Assembly: GCF_003003285.1 (NCBI RefSeq)
Contig: NZ_PVTP01000004.1
Span: forward strand, 62,001-126,000
Length of the DNA: 64,000 bases
DNA from: Yoonia maritima
Lineage (GTDB): Bacteria > Pseudomonadota > Alphaproteobacteria > Rhodobacterales > Rhodobacteraceae
Direction of reading: 5' to 3'
Position numbers and translations under genes: made by a program. The notes below the pieces were generated by a model that saw only the letters and a program-made list of their open reading frames with translations, was not told where the DNA came from and ran no database searches. Position 1 is the first letter of the stretch, and every line of letters begins with the position of its first letter. Shown here piece by piece: positions 36,335 to 44,814 of this stretch.

Positions 36335-37518
36335 GCGTTCTGACGGTCGAGCCACAAAAGACTAACCGCGCCAGCGACAATCACAAACGCCCCCATTAAT
36401 GCAGCGAGGTGGTAACCGCCGAGCCACGTGCCGAGCGCAAAGATCAGGGCAGCCAGTCCTTCGGAGACAAGCCGTTGTAGTGCGACCAGAGATGCACCAG
36501 CGCCTGCGCGTGAGCCTAGTAGGTCCTGAAGGTATGTGATGGTCAGCCCGTACAGCAAGCCCCCACCAATCGCGACTGGTAGGATTAAAACCCAGACAAG
36601 CGCGAATGGCGCAAGCACTGGCAGTAGCCCAAGGAAAACCGCATAGAATGCTGCGCCCATAGCGATGATATGTAGGCGACGCATATAACGAAGTAACGGG
36701 CTTACCGTGAACATCACGACCACTTCTAGCGCGACAAATGTCCCAAAGAACAAACCAACATCACCCGGTCCGCGCCCGCTGGCCTCGCTAAACACAAGCG
36801 CAAGTAACACGCCCATCAGCGTTGAACCTGTATGGATCGCGCCCATCCAAAACAGCCGCCAAACGATATTGGACGCCAAAACCTCGCGTAGGGATTGGGT
36901 AAAGCTGAGCGTGGATTTTTCTTCTGTCCATGGGGCGTTAGCGTCTGCGGGCCATTCAAAATAGACCAGCGCGGTCATGGCGAGCATGATCAGAAAAACA
37001 ACCGGGTAGAGCGTGGTCAGTTGAACGCCACTGTCAAACGCCCATCCCCATATGGGGAGGACGATGATAAATGGCACGGCAAATAATGCGCGTATCGTTG
37101 ATGTCAGGCTATCACGTGTCGATGCGGGTAAATGCGACGTGTATAGGCGCATGACAGCGAAGACTTGGCCAAAGATGGTCCCACCCAACGGCATGATCAG
37201 CACATGTGCGATTAAGAATGCGGTGAGGTTGCCAAATGTCCAAACTAGGAAAAGTGCAAAACAGATTGCGCCCATAGCGATAAGAGCAAAGACGCGCCTT
37301 AATGGGTGCCGGTCCGTCAAAATGCCGACCCCAACAGAGGTTGCCACCGAAACCAGCAAGGTAGCGGTCATCTGTAGCGCAAACATTTGGTCGCTAAGGC
37401 CGAAAAATGTGATCCCTAGTAACGAAACATAGGGTGCGAACGACGCAACGAAGACGCCAAAAAGCACGGCGCACGCGCTGAAAAATCGTAGCGTGCGATT
37501 ATGCCATAGCTGCATCAT
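36331..37518 (-). CDS. MFS transporter
   Basis: 395 residues with twelve predicted membrane segments, and the MFS loop motif near GILTDRHPLRRVFAL (about residues 64-78). It resembles sugar-efflux-type MFS proteins but no substrate can be assigned. Its start codon overlaps the stop of the FAD-linked oxidase (ATGA), so the two are an operon; a carboxylate or sugar-acid transporter paired with the oxidase is a reasonable guess only. Confidence 0.85.
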   Translation of the reverse strand: MMQLWHNRTLRFFSACAVLFGVFVASFAPYVSLLGITFFGLSDQMFALQMTATLLVSVATSVGVGILTDRHPLRRVFALIAMGAICFALFLVWTFGNLTAFLIAHVLIMPLGGTIFGQVFAVMRLYTSHLPASTRDSLTSTIRALFAVPFIIVLPIWGWAFDSGVQLTTLYPVVFLIMLAMTALVYFEWPADANAPWTEEKSTLSFTQSLREVLASNIVWRLFWMGAIHTGSTLMGVLLALVFSEASGRGPGDVGLFFGTFVALEVVVMFTVSPLLRYMRRLHIIAMGAAFYAVFLGLLPVLAPFALVWVLILPVAIGGGLLYGLTITYLQDLLGSRAGAGASLVALQRLVSEGLAALIFALGTWLGGYHLAALMGAFVIVAGAVSLLWLDRQNA

Positions 37519-38927
37519 GTCGGTGGGATTACCTTACCGGGGTTTAAGATGCCTTTGGGATCTAATGCAGCCTTGATCGCGCGCATTGCATCAAGCGCGA
37601 CGGGGTCTTTGCGGCGGCGCATCGTGTCGAGCTTGGAAATACCGACGCCGTGTTCTGCACTGAATGACCCGCCCAATTCTTGCACGACATCTTCGACAGC
37701 TTCGACCATGGCTTTCATTGCATCAGGGTCGTTGCGGCTAACGAATGTGGTGTGGTGAATGTTGCCGTCACCCAAATGGGACACGATGACCTCGACACAG
37801 TTTGGATCGATTGCCTTTAGGCGTGGGGTGATTTCGCGTTCAAATGTCGCGACCTTGTCCAATGGTACGGCAATGTCAGTGTTCACAAAGGGATCACCCT
37901 TAACAAGGATTTCGCCAGCTTCTTCACGACGACGCCACATCTCTTTCCGTTGAGATTCGTTTTGGGCAATGACGGCATCAAGTACGCGACCATCCTCTAA
38001 CATGGTGCCTAGCGCTTCTTCGAGATTCGCAACCACGGGTATTTGGCCGTCTGGGCCGGGCGTGGCGTCGCGCTGTGCTGTTGCACCGATTTCTATCAAG
38101 ATATTAACGTCATAGCTGTTCTCGAATGGGGGCTTTGCTCCTTCCATGATCGCGACGTGACGGTCGATATAGTTGCGGGGCATATATTCGAACGCCTCGA
38201 CTGCGCCGCCAGTGCTGTCTTGCATGGTGTGTAGCAATGACAGGGCGTCATCTAGCGATGGTACTGCGATCATGGCTGTCGCATAGGCGCGGGGCTTTGG
38301 CTTTAGCTTCATGACCGCTGCGGTGATGATGCCCAATGTCCCTTCGGCCCCGATCATCAGGTGGCGTAGGTTAAGGCCAGAGTTATCTTTGTGCAGTGCG
38401 CTCATCAAATTCATGATGCGACCGTCGGCCATGACGATTTCTAGTCCCAAACACAAATCGCGGGTGTTGCCATAGCGCAGAACGTTTGACCCACCAGCGT
38501 TTGTGGAAAGCACACCACCGATCATTGCCGATCCCCGTGCACCAAATGTCAGCGGAAAGATAAGATCATGCGCGTCAGCCGCGTCATGCAAGCTGGATAG
38601 AATGACGCCAGCGCCAACAGTCGCAGTGCGGCCCGCGACGTCGATGTCATCGATTTTGTTGAGGCGATCAACTGACAAGACCAGAGCATCAGTCGCCAAG
38701 GTCGCCCCAGTCAGCCCCGTATGCCCGGACACAGGAACCACAGGCGTTCCCGTAGCATAAGCGAGCTTCATAATCGCGGAGATTTCTTGTGCAGAGCCGG
38801 GGCGTAGAACGGCCAATGGTGCGCCTTTGTATTGACCGGTCCAATCCGTCGCATAGGGGGCAGCATCCGTCCCTGTTAGTACGCGGTTGCTCCCGATAAT
38901 GGCGGCGATTTCATTGCAAATATCCAT
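37515..38927 (-). CDS. FAD-binding oxidase, D-lactate/glycolate dehydrogenase (GlcD/DLD) family
   Basis: 470 residues. A PCMH-type FAD domain (AVLRPGSAQEISAIMKLAY, PVVPVSGHTGLTGA, GGVLSTNAGGSNVLRYGNTRD) and a FAD-oxidase C-terminal domain (HLGDGNIHHT, SAEHGVGISKL, IKAALDPKGILNPGKV). It oxidises a 2-hydroxy acid such as D-lactate or D-2-hydroxyglutarate. Start 38927 has AAGGAA upstream; the longer frame is unlikely. Confidence 0.9.
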   Translation of the reverse strand: MDICNEIAAIIGSNRVLTGTDAAPYATDWTGQYKGAPLAVLRPGSAQEISAIMKLAYATGTPVVPVSGHTGLTGATLATDALVLSVDRLNKIDDIDVAGRTATVGAGVILSSLHDAADAHDLIFPLTFGARGSAMIGGVLSTNAGGSNVLRYGNTRDLCLGLEIVMADGRIMNLMSALHKDNSGLNLRHLMIGAEGTLGIITAAVMKLKPKPRAYATAMIAVPSLDDALSLLHTMQDSTGGAVEAFEYMPRNYIDRHVAIMEGAKPPFENSYDVNILIEIGATAQRDATPGPDGQIPVVANLEEALGTMLEDGRVLDAVIAQNESQRKEMWRRREEAGEILVKGDPFVNTDIAVPLDKVATFEREITPRLKAIDPNCVEVIVSHLGDGNIHHTTFVSRNDPDAMKAMVEAVEDVVQELGGSFSAEHGVGISKLDTMRRRKDPVALDAMRAIKAALDPKGILNPGKVIPPT

Positions 38928-39015
38928 GCATAAGTTCCTTCCCTCGTCACTACGAATAGCTAGCGCTAAACGCCGGTCAACGAAAGGTGGAGATGTGTCA
39001 TGGAAAAGTTGTGGT

Positions 39016-39378
39016 TTATTGATCCTGACCTGTTGTGCCGGGGGTGACACTAATTGTTACGACAAACGTCAAAAGCAGGCACAGAGCGACAGTAATCGTA
39101 AGTGGGACCCACCCATTGATCACAATCATTTTGAAGAGAACCATCGCTAATGCCGCTCCTGCGGCCGCTCTGGCCCAAACAAATAGTATTAGCCAAAACC
39201 CGATGACCATAAGGCCTTTAAAGTAGTTTGCATCAAAGAGCGGGCCAAACCCTGACGGTTCGAGGAGGATCGTTAATGAAGCGATCGGGGATGCGGGTAT
39301 ATTATAAATGCCAATAAAGCTAATTGCGCAAAGAATGAGCCCTGAAATGGTGCACGCAATATATGAAACGTAGTTCAT
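39016..39378 (-). CDS. Hypothetical four-helix membrane protein
   Basis: 120 residues, very hydrophobic, with about four membrane segments (near residues 4-26, 28-42, 52-72, 80-112). No family recognised. It has lower GC content than its neighbours and marks the left edge of the AT-rich stretch that runs to the tRNA-Met gene. Confidence 0.65.
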   Translation of the reverse strand: MNYVSYIACTISGLILCAISFIGIYNIPASPIASLTILLEPSGFGPLFDANYFKGLMVIGFWLILFVWARAAAGAALAMVLFKMIVINGWVPLTITVALCLLLTFVVTISVTPGTTGQDQ

Positions 39379-39864
39379 GCAAAAACCTGCGGAAATGAAT
39401 AAATTATTGTTGGTGCAAGGTAGGGTATTTCTTTAAGTAAATAAACCCTTGTCAAAATTAAAATTAAAAATCAGTTTATTAGCTGATATTTCGGTGTGTG
39501 CGACGCAATTTTCATCACTCTGCATGCGATGGTCGCAATGCTAAGCCATAGTGGGGGTGATTGCCCAAGATTTTAACGTCTTTTAGTGGAGTGATCCGGA
39601 ATGTGCTGGATTAACGGATGCTTAGATAATCATGTTTTGTTCTATACTTGACCAGTGTGCGGCGCTTTTTCTTATTATAGATTAACTATTAAAGCTCATA
39701 TCTAGCGTGCTCCGGGCTTGTAATTGTCCAATGCTAAAGCTGTCAGTTTTATTGTGTGATTGTCGATCTATTGTTTATATAAAATCAATTAATGATTATT
39801 ATTGTTGTAATTTAAAATGGTAAAGTGTGTTTTTTTGATTAGGTGGATGATTGTACGTTTCTTA
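39379..39864. other. 486-bp AT-rich gap without a gene
   Basis: Markedly AT-rich, with no ORF of convincing quality and no RNA gene recognised. It must include the promoter of the leftward membrane-protein gene and the 3' end of the small gene at 39865. No third copy of the duplicated small gene is visible. Confidence 0.55.
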
Positions 39865-40023
39865 TTAGGGTTGTCTGTTTTTGCAGCGAGGAAAGGCTGC
39901 ATTTGCGCCATTCCGCGCATTCTTAACAATCAATTGTACGGCCGCCTGACCACGCGCATTTGAGAGAGGAGAGCCGATAACAACTACAACACTTAACAAA
40001 GCAATCAATACAACATCTAACAT
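39865..40023 (-). CDS. Tiny membrane protein, copy A of a tandem pair
   Basis: 52 codons encoding MLDVVLIALLSVVVVIGSPL then SNARGQAAVQ and a basic C-terminus. One membrane segment (residues 3-18). The paralogue at 40412-40561 shares almost all of the first 29 residues. Most base differences over those codons are synonymous third-position or Leu TTG/CTG changes, which is strong evidence that both are translated and under selection. The C-terminal halves differ. Upstream ~150 bp are also duplicated. Function unknown; candidates are a membrane-stress peptide or a toxin-like peptide, neither shown. Confidence 0.72.
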   Translation of the reverse strand: MLDVVLIALLSVVVVIGSPLSNARGQAAVQLIVKNARNGANAAFPRCKNRQP

Positions 40024-40172
40024 TCGGCTCTCGCTTCTCTTTCTTGCAGCGCTACAAACATGCCGCATTCAACCTTATGGAGATATATCTACCGTATTTT
40101 CACGTTAATGAAATATGCCCTTAAGTGCAGTCTGTCGGTATCCGTACTACTCAGACTATCCGTTCGGGTAGG
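39935..40172. repeat. Tandem duplication, copy A (gene start plus upstream region)
   Basis: About 240 bp matching 40473-40711 at an offset of 538-539 bp. It covers the first ~29 codons of the small gene, its leader and the CTATCC dyad. Conserved leader blocks include GCGAAATATGC-like, CTTAAGT and CGTACTA segments on the plus strand. Confidence 0.85.
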
Positions 40173-40411
40173 ATTGCGAATATCGATTGCAAAATTGTTG
40201 CAATAAAAAGTTTTTAAGTCGTGAATGACGGGTGGTTTTGTTTGTTGCGCGATAGGCTTTTACGCGGCGCAGTTGCGTTTGCCTCTTGCTGCAAAAAAGT
40301 GTTGCTAAACGGCAAACGAAGTCTCTGCAGCATATCTAATTTTTCAGGTAATGATCGTGCTGCAGCTGCTGATTTTCAAGCGTTGCTGAGACCACAGAAG
40401 TGAATGCTAAA
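40024..40411. other. 388-bp leader/intergenic region between the two small genes
   Basis: The left 150 bp are the conserved leader and dyad of copy A. Next to it is an inverted repeat ATTGCAA-AATTG-TTGCAAT (40186-40204). The remaining ~200 bp hold a 60-codon rightward frame with no ribosome site, which I do not accept as a gene. Confidence 0.5.
40156..40171 (-). promoter_or_regulatory. Dyad CTATCC-N4-GGGTAG upstream of copy A
   Basis: A six-base inverted repeat around GTTC, 140 bp before the copy A start codon. The copy B counterpart sits at the same distance, and the sequence differs by a change that keeps pairing (G-T for G-C/A-T), suggesting conserved symmetry. LuxR-type or other dimer-binding sites have this form; the regulator is unknown. 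Confidence 0.45.
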
Positions 40412-40561
40412 TTAGCTCCGGTTTGGAAGCTGAATCCGCCGCGCATAAAGTTTCACAGTGTTCTGGAGCCAATCTACAGCGGCCTTTCCACGTGCGTTTG
40501 AGAGCGGAGAGCCGATAATAACTACAACACTTAACAGGGCAATCAGTACAACATCTAACAT
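40412..40561 (-). CDS. Tiny membrane protein, copy B of a tandem pair
   Basis: 49 codons: MLDVVLIALLSVVVIIGSPL, SNARGKAAVDW, then a basic amphipathic end (LYARRIQLPNRS). One membrane segment. It differs from copy A (39865-40023) only at V15I and Q26K in the first 29 residues, with most nucleotide changes silent. The start context GCGAGAGCCGAATG is identical in both copies. It lies immediately downstream of a tRNA-Met gene. No known family recognised. Confidence 0.72.
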   Translation of the reverse strand: MLDVVLIALLSVVVIIGSPLSNARGKAAVDWLQNTVKLYARRIQLPNRS

Positions 40562-40711
40562 TCGGCTCTCGCTTCTCTTTTTTGTGGCGTTAAAAACATG
40601 CCACGCTCAACTTTACAGATACATACTTGCCCGATTTTTCCCGTCAGCGAAATATGCGCTTAAGTACAGTGTGTTAGTATTCGTACTAATAGCCCTATCC
40701 TTTCGGATAGG
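40473..40711. repeat. Tandem duplication, copy B (gene start plus upstream region)
   Basis: Counterpart of 39935-40172. The similarity ends at the dyad on the right and within the small gene after about codon 29 on the left. Confidence 0.85.
40694..40711 (-). promoter_or_regulatory. Dyad CCTATCC-N4-GGATAGG upstream of copy B
   Basis: A perfect seven-base inverted repeat around TTTC, 142 bp before the copy B start. Same element and spacing as at 40156-40171, so it is likely functional as a protein-binding operator or RNA hairpin. Confidence 0.5.
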
Positions 40712-40780
40712 TTTATCATGCACAGCATCAATTCGCTGCAGCACGGGCTGAGTCTTCTTGAGAGGAAGTGAGATTGGTGG

Positions 40781-40857
<77 letters not shown>

Positions 40858-41014
40858 TAACCACGAAGGACCGATTAAGCAATGGGGCGCGGGGTGTCAA
40901 ACCGATTCTTGGTGCATTTGTCGGATTTTTGTCCTGAACCTTCAGTGCGGCGAAAATCGCGTGACAATGAAGGTCGTTTTTTGCAACATCCTCAAAGGCT
41001 AACGAGGGTAAAAT

Positions 41015-41359
41015 ATGACCGGTTTTCTGACCACACACGTTCTTGACACAGCAAGCGGCCTGCCGGCGGCTGGGATGACCGTTGATCTTTATTGTTTGGA
41101 CGATGGTCAGCGCGAACATGTAGTTACGATGGTGACCAACGGTGATGGCCGCACAGATAGCGCCATCTTGCCCGCTGACACGTTTAAAACCGGCAAGTAC
41201 GAACTGGTTTTTCAAGCTGGCGCGTATTTTTCCCGAATCGAAGAAATCAGCTTCCTCGATGATATCCCGATCCGGTTTGGCATAAACGATCCAGCGTCAC
41301 ACTATCATGTACCGCTGCTGGTTTCTCCGTTCAGCTTTTCGACCTATCGCGGTAGCTAA
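41015..41359 (+). CDS. 5-hydroxyisourate hydrolase (transthyretin-like)
   Basis: 114 residues with the HIUase signatures: THVLDTASGLPAAGM at the N-terminus, TNGDGRTD, FPEI-like FSRIEEISF, and the terminal YRGS tetrapeptide that defines the enzyme versus vertebrate transthyretin. It converts 5-hydroxyisourate to OHCU in uric-acid breakdown. No other purine-degradation genes are adjacent. Convergent overlap of four bases with galM. Confidence 0.94.
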   Translation: MTGFLTTHVLDTASGLPAAGMTVDLYCLDDGQREHVVTMVTNGDGRTDSAILPADTFKTGKYELVFQAGAYFSRIEEISFLDDIPIRFGINDPASHYHVPLLVSPFSFSTYRGS

Positions 41360-42321
41360 GCGCTGAACGTCCACCGCGTTGTTTGGCGGTAGGGTGCATC
41401 AGGCGTGATGGCGATTGAGGGGAACGTACTATTGTTTGGCGCGTCGGGCCAGCGCTGAGGCTCAATCGCCAGTCCCTCATAGGTGCTTTTTCCGGGCCGT
41501 TGCGCGCCGCGCCCATCATAGACTTGAATGCCGGGCTCTGTTGTTGCGATGGTCATAGACACACCACTGGTCCCAGTCAGTGTAAGCACATCACGCAAAT
41601 TCGTTGGGCTGTCGGAAAGGCAAAAGTTGTGGTCCAGCGCAGGGGAACCCTTATCAAAGCTGTGGGCTGTGCGGAAATCCATCTCGGTCGCAGTCACGTT
41701 TAGTTGGTCGCCGGTCGGTGCAGTCATGTCATTGATAGGCAGGTAACTGTCGGCTGCAATCTGCAGTGTGTGCCCTTCCCATGTTTCGGCCCCATCCATG
41801 TTCCAATAACTGTGGTTGGCAAAACTCATCACTGTTTTGGTGTCCGTACACCCTGTGACGTCAAGCGTGAGGCTGGCAGGCGCGGCCACAGTAAACGTGG
41901 CAGTGATTTTGCGCCTGCCGGGCAGGCCATTGACGCCGTCGCGTAGATCAAGCGTAAGCGTCACGCTGCTTTCGCTGCGTTCAGTAATTTCCCAGATTTG
42001 GGCATGTGTTCCGTCGCTGCCGGAATGAAGGTGACAGGTTCCGTTCTCGTTGCGCTCTAGTTCGTACATCATGCCTTCAAGCCGGACGCGTGCGTTGCTG
42101 ATCCGGTTCGCGATCGGCCCAACCAGTGCGCCGTGATATCCCATGCCGTTTTGGTAGTCTGCCAAATTGTCAGAGCCGAGTGTCAACGGATGGGGGACAC
42201 CTGCCAGACGTACATCTTGCACGATTGCGCCTAGCGTCAGGATGTTCACGGTTAGATCACCTGCGCTAAGCGTGACTTTTTCAATCGCGTCGCCGTTTTT
42301 CGTCGTGCCGAAGGCTGTCAT
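41356..42321 (-). CDS. galM: Aldose 1-epimerase (mutarotase)
   Basis: 321 residues, galactose-mutarotase fold: GALVGPIANRISNARV, HLHSGSDG with the catalytic His region, a second His in FANHSYWNM, and an acidic residue late in the chain (GLAIEPQRWPDAPN, catalytic Glu). It interconverts alpha and beta sugar anomers. It is the last gene after the lactonase and dgoA genes, so it likely serves D-galactose or L-arabinose oxidation. Confidence 0.92.
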   Translation of the reverse strand: MTAFGTTKNGDAIEKVTLSAGDLTVNILTLGAIVQDVRLAGVPHPLTLGSDNLADYQNGMGYHGALVGPIANRISNARVRLEGMMYELERNENGTCHLHSGSDGTHAQIWEITERSESSVTLTLDLRDGVNGLPGRRKITATFTVAAPASLTLDVTGCTDTKTVMSFANHSYWNMDGAETWEGHTLQIAADSYLPINDMTAPTGDQLNVTATEMDFRTAHSFDKGSPALDHNFCLSDSPTNLRDVLTLTGTSGVSMTIATTEPGIQVYDGRGAQRPGKSTYEGLAIEPQRWPDAPNNSTFPSIAITPDAPYRQTTRWTFSA

Positions 42322-42384
42322 GGAACAATCCTGTTTCGATCCGCTTGCGCGGAGTTTTGAGTATTTAGAGCAAGATGATGCGGT

Positions 42385-43209
42385 CTAGAGAATAACCCGA
42401 TGTTCAGCTTGGCCTTTGATGTCGGTCTCGGTTTGGAAGGTTTTGCCGTTTGTGTCGTTGTCGGGCAGGCCTGTTGCGGCTGACGTACAAAACAGCGTTG
42501 ACAGGTCTTTTCCGCCAAACGAGGGGCAGGTGGTTTGTGGGGCAGGGAATTCAAAGGCTTTGATAAAGGTGCCGTCTGGTTTGTAACCGGCGACACGACC
42601 GCGACCCCACTGTGCGTTCCACATGTTGCCGTCTTGGTCGATGACGGCGCCATCGGGCCTGTCATCCGTTCCGCGCAGGTCAAGGTGGAGTTCAGGCTCG
42701 CCGTTTGGCCAGCCGTCAGCATCGAGGCTGACACGCATGATTTTCTGAGTTGGGGTATCGGTGAAGTAAGCCGTTTTGCCATCGGGTGCAAAGCAGATGG
42801 CATTTGAGATCGTGATTGGCGTGAACAGCTGGCGCAGTTCACCTTTGTAGTAGCGGTAGATGGCGCCAGCGTTTTCTTCGGCGTTGATGCCCATGGTGCC
42901 GATCCAGAACCCACCCTGCGGGTCGGCGCGGCCGTCGTTGGAACGTGTGATGTTGTTGTCAGCGTCGAGCGCGCAGATTTCGCTATGCTCTCCGCTGGTG
43001 ATATCGAAGCGATTGAGCGCCTTGGCAGAGGCAACGATCAGCGTGTCATCGTCTACCCAACTTGCGGCACTGACGTAAGTGTCGAACTGCCAATGCTTCC
43101 CTTTCGTGTGGAGCCGGTGCCCGAGGATATCGAACCAGAAAAGCTGATTGCGTGTTGGGTGCCAAAGTGGGCCTTCGCCAAGCTGGCATTGGATGTCGTC
43201 GAAAATCAT
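42385..43209 (-). CDS. SMP-30/gluconolactonase family sugar lactonase
   Basis: 274 residues of the six-bladed propeller SMP-30 family: [11 protein letters not shown] with the metal-binding Glu, [34 protein letters not shown] and [14 protein letters not shown]. These carry the divalent-metal ligands Glu, Asn and Asp. It would hydrolyse an aldonolactone (galactono- or arabinono-lactone). It overlaps dgoA by four bases. Confidence 0.9.
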   Translation of the reverse strand: MIFDDIQCQLGEGPLWHPTRNQLFWFDILGHRLHTKGKHWQFDTYVSAASWVDDDTLIVASAKALNRFDITSGEHSEICALDADNNITRSNDGRADPQGGFWIGTMGINAEENAGAIYRYYKGELRQLFTPITISNAICFAPDGKTAYFTDTPTQKIMRVSLDADGWPNGEPELHLDLRGTDDRPDGAVIDQDGNMWNAQWGRGRVAGYKPDGTFIKAFEFPAPQTTCPSFGGKDLSTLFCTSAATGLPDNDTNGKTFQTETDIKGQAEHRVIL

Positions 43210-43811
43210 GATGATGCCTCGTCAAATGCGGCGACAATGTCGATGGCGCGGGCGCTAATATCCGCAATCGACATGCCGGGTTTATAAAGTGCGGAGCCAA
43301 TGCCGAATCCATCGGCGCTGGCGTCCAGCCATTGTTTGAAATTTTCAGGGCCTGCGCCACCAACGGCGTAGACGAGCGTACCTTGAGGAAGGACAGCGCG
43401 GAACGCTTTGATCCCGTCAGGACCGATCAGGTTTGCCGGGAATACCTTTAACCCATCTGCGCCTGCTTTGAGTGCTGTGAAGCATTCGGTTGGTGTCATG
43501 ACGCCCGGCCAACTATGCATGCCTGCTGTTTTGCTGGCGAAGATGACGCGCTGATCGCAGTTTGGCGAAACGATGAGTTTGCCGCCCGCCTGGGCGACAC
43601 GGCCAACATCGTCGGGCGATAGAACTGTACCGGCACCGATCAATGCCGTTTCGCCGTAGGCATCGGCCATTGCCTTAATACTATCGAACGGATCAGGAGA
43701 GTTGAGCGGGACTTCGATCTGGGTGATCCCCGCGTCGATAAGCGCGGCCGCCGCAGGTGCTGCCTCATTAGGTGATATGCCGCGCAAAATGGCGATGATG
43801 GGACGTTGCAT
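43206..43811 (-). CDS. dgoA: 2-dehydro-3-deoxy-6-phosphogalactonate aldolase
   Basis: 201 residues, KDPG/KDPGal aldolase family. [12 protein letters not shown], catalytic Glu in QIEVPLNSP, phosphate-site GAGTVL, and Schiff-base Lys in DGLKVFPA. The NSPDPF and NCDQRVI variants favour KDPGal aldolase (DgoA) over Eda. It yields pyruvate and glyceraldehyde 3-phosphate in the De Ley-Doudoroff galactose path. First gene of the leftward dgoA-lactonase-galM unit. Confidence 0.9.
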   Translation of the reverse strand: MQRPIIAILRGISPNEAAPAAAALIDAGITQIEVPLNSPDPFDSIKAMADAYGETALIGAGTVLSPDDVGRVAQAGGKLIVSPNCDQRVIFASKTAGMHSWPGVMTPTECFTALKAGADGLKVFPANLIGPDGIKAFRAVLPQGTLVYAVGGAGPENFKQWLDASADGFGIGSALYKPGMSIADISARAIDIVAAFDEASS

Positions 43812-43941
43812 GGAATATCCTTAAGTATGACAGATCGGCGTAGTGCGGTAACCCAATGGCGTGATCCGCCCCTAGGTTTTATCAGGCAAGAGTTTGGTAG
43901 ATTACCGTGCCCTAAAGTTAAAGTGCGACTTGTCGCGTAAT

Positions 43942-44814
43942 TCAACGTTTGCCGTAATATAGGCCGACGACGTGCTCTGTTTGGGCAAAGAACAGCCAGC
44001 GCAGGCAAAGGACCCCGGCAATGTGGCAAAGCACAGCAAGCGCCGCAAAGATGTGGTTAAACGGTAGGATGAACAGAATGATTGGGGCAATGAAGCCCAA
44101 GGCTGTCGCGATGATTTGCAGCCGTTTTGCGTGCTTGCGCCCTACAACGTAGATGAATTCACGCATGAGGTAGTTACTGCCAGTATGTGGTGGTTCAAAC
44201 GCGCGGACCTTGCCGATGTGACCTAGCCCTGTGGCCGTTTGCATATCACTGCCCGAGTTAAGGAACCGCTGATCGCCGGCTATCCACGCATATGCCTGAA
44301 GCACGCCAGCCAAAGCCAGTAACACGATTGCATTGGTGACCTGACCGGCCAGCAATGCGCCGCCACCGAAGGATAGCCCCAAGAAGAGTACCGGTGTTGT
44401 CCAATGGTGCCAGCGGGGTACTGTCTTTAGCTGCGTATAGATCATTGACGTTGTGAATACGGTCGCGATTGCGCCGAACGCGCCAAGCCACCCGAGAAAC
44501 GCGACGCGCGTTCCCGTAAATACCAAACCTGCACCGTAGATCGCCATGATCACCAAGGCGAGGACTGCGGCGATGCCTTCGCGGCTTAGCCAGCTTGTTT
44601 TCCATTGGCTGAATGCTTTGATGGCGCGTTCAGGGCGACCAAGGTGAAAGGTGGATGCAAGCAACCCACCGACCGCGCAAGCATAAGCGCTTGTGAACCA
44701 GATAAATGCCGATAGTCCCGTTGGTACGATTGCCCCGATGCCGAGCCAAAAAAGCAGCCCAAAGCCCAGACCTGAAAACGTGGTGAAAATGATAACCGAT
44801 GGCGCTGGGTGCAT
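43942..44814 (-). CDS. DmsC/SoeC-type membrane anchor subunit
   Basis: 290 residues with about eight membrane segments and the DMSO-reductase-anchor motifs STFHLGRPERAIKAFSQWKTSWLSREG and GDQRFLNSGSDMQTATGLG. It would pass electrons between quinone and the FeS subunit. Given the taurine/Xsc/sulfite context, SoeC of a sulfite dehydrogenase is more likely than DmsC. Start overlaps the FeS-subunit stop (TAATG). The gene is intact although the catalytic subunit is not. Confidence 0.88.
   Translation of the reverse strand: MHPAPSVIIFTTFSGLGFGLLFWLGIGAIVPTGLSAFIWFTSAYACAVGGLLASTFHLGRPERAIKAFSQWKTSWLSREGIAAVLALVIMAIYGAGLVFTGTRVAFLGWLGAFGAIATVFTTSMIYTQLKTVPRWHHWTTPVLFLGLSFGGGALLAGQVTNAIVLLALAGVLQAYAWIAGDQRFLNSGSDMQTATGLGHIGKVRAFEPPHTGSNYLMREFIYVVGRKHAKRLQIIATALGFIAPIILFILPFNHIFAALAVLCHIAGVLCLRWLFFAQTEHVVGLYYGKR

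Noticed and set aside
40221-40403. 60-codon rightward frame between the two small membrane-protein genes
   Set aside because: No Shine-Dalgarno sequence, unusual composition, and it is not part of the duplicated block.
42318-43034. Long 238-codon frame on the minus strand within the lactonase gene
   Set aside because: Low-complexity Ser/Thr/Pro/Arg composition; it is the alternate frame of the well-supported SMP-30 gene.
43896-43906. GGTA-GAT-TACC inverted repeat in front of dgoA
   Set aside because: Resembles a GntR operator, but there is a single copy and no regulator gene beside it; not enough to call.
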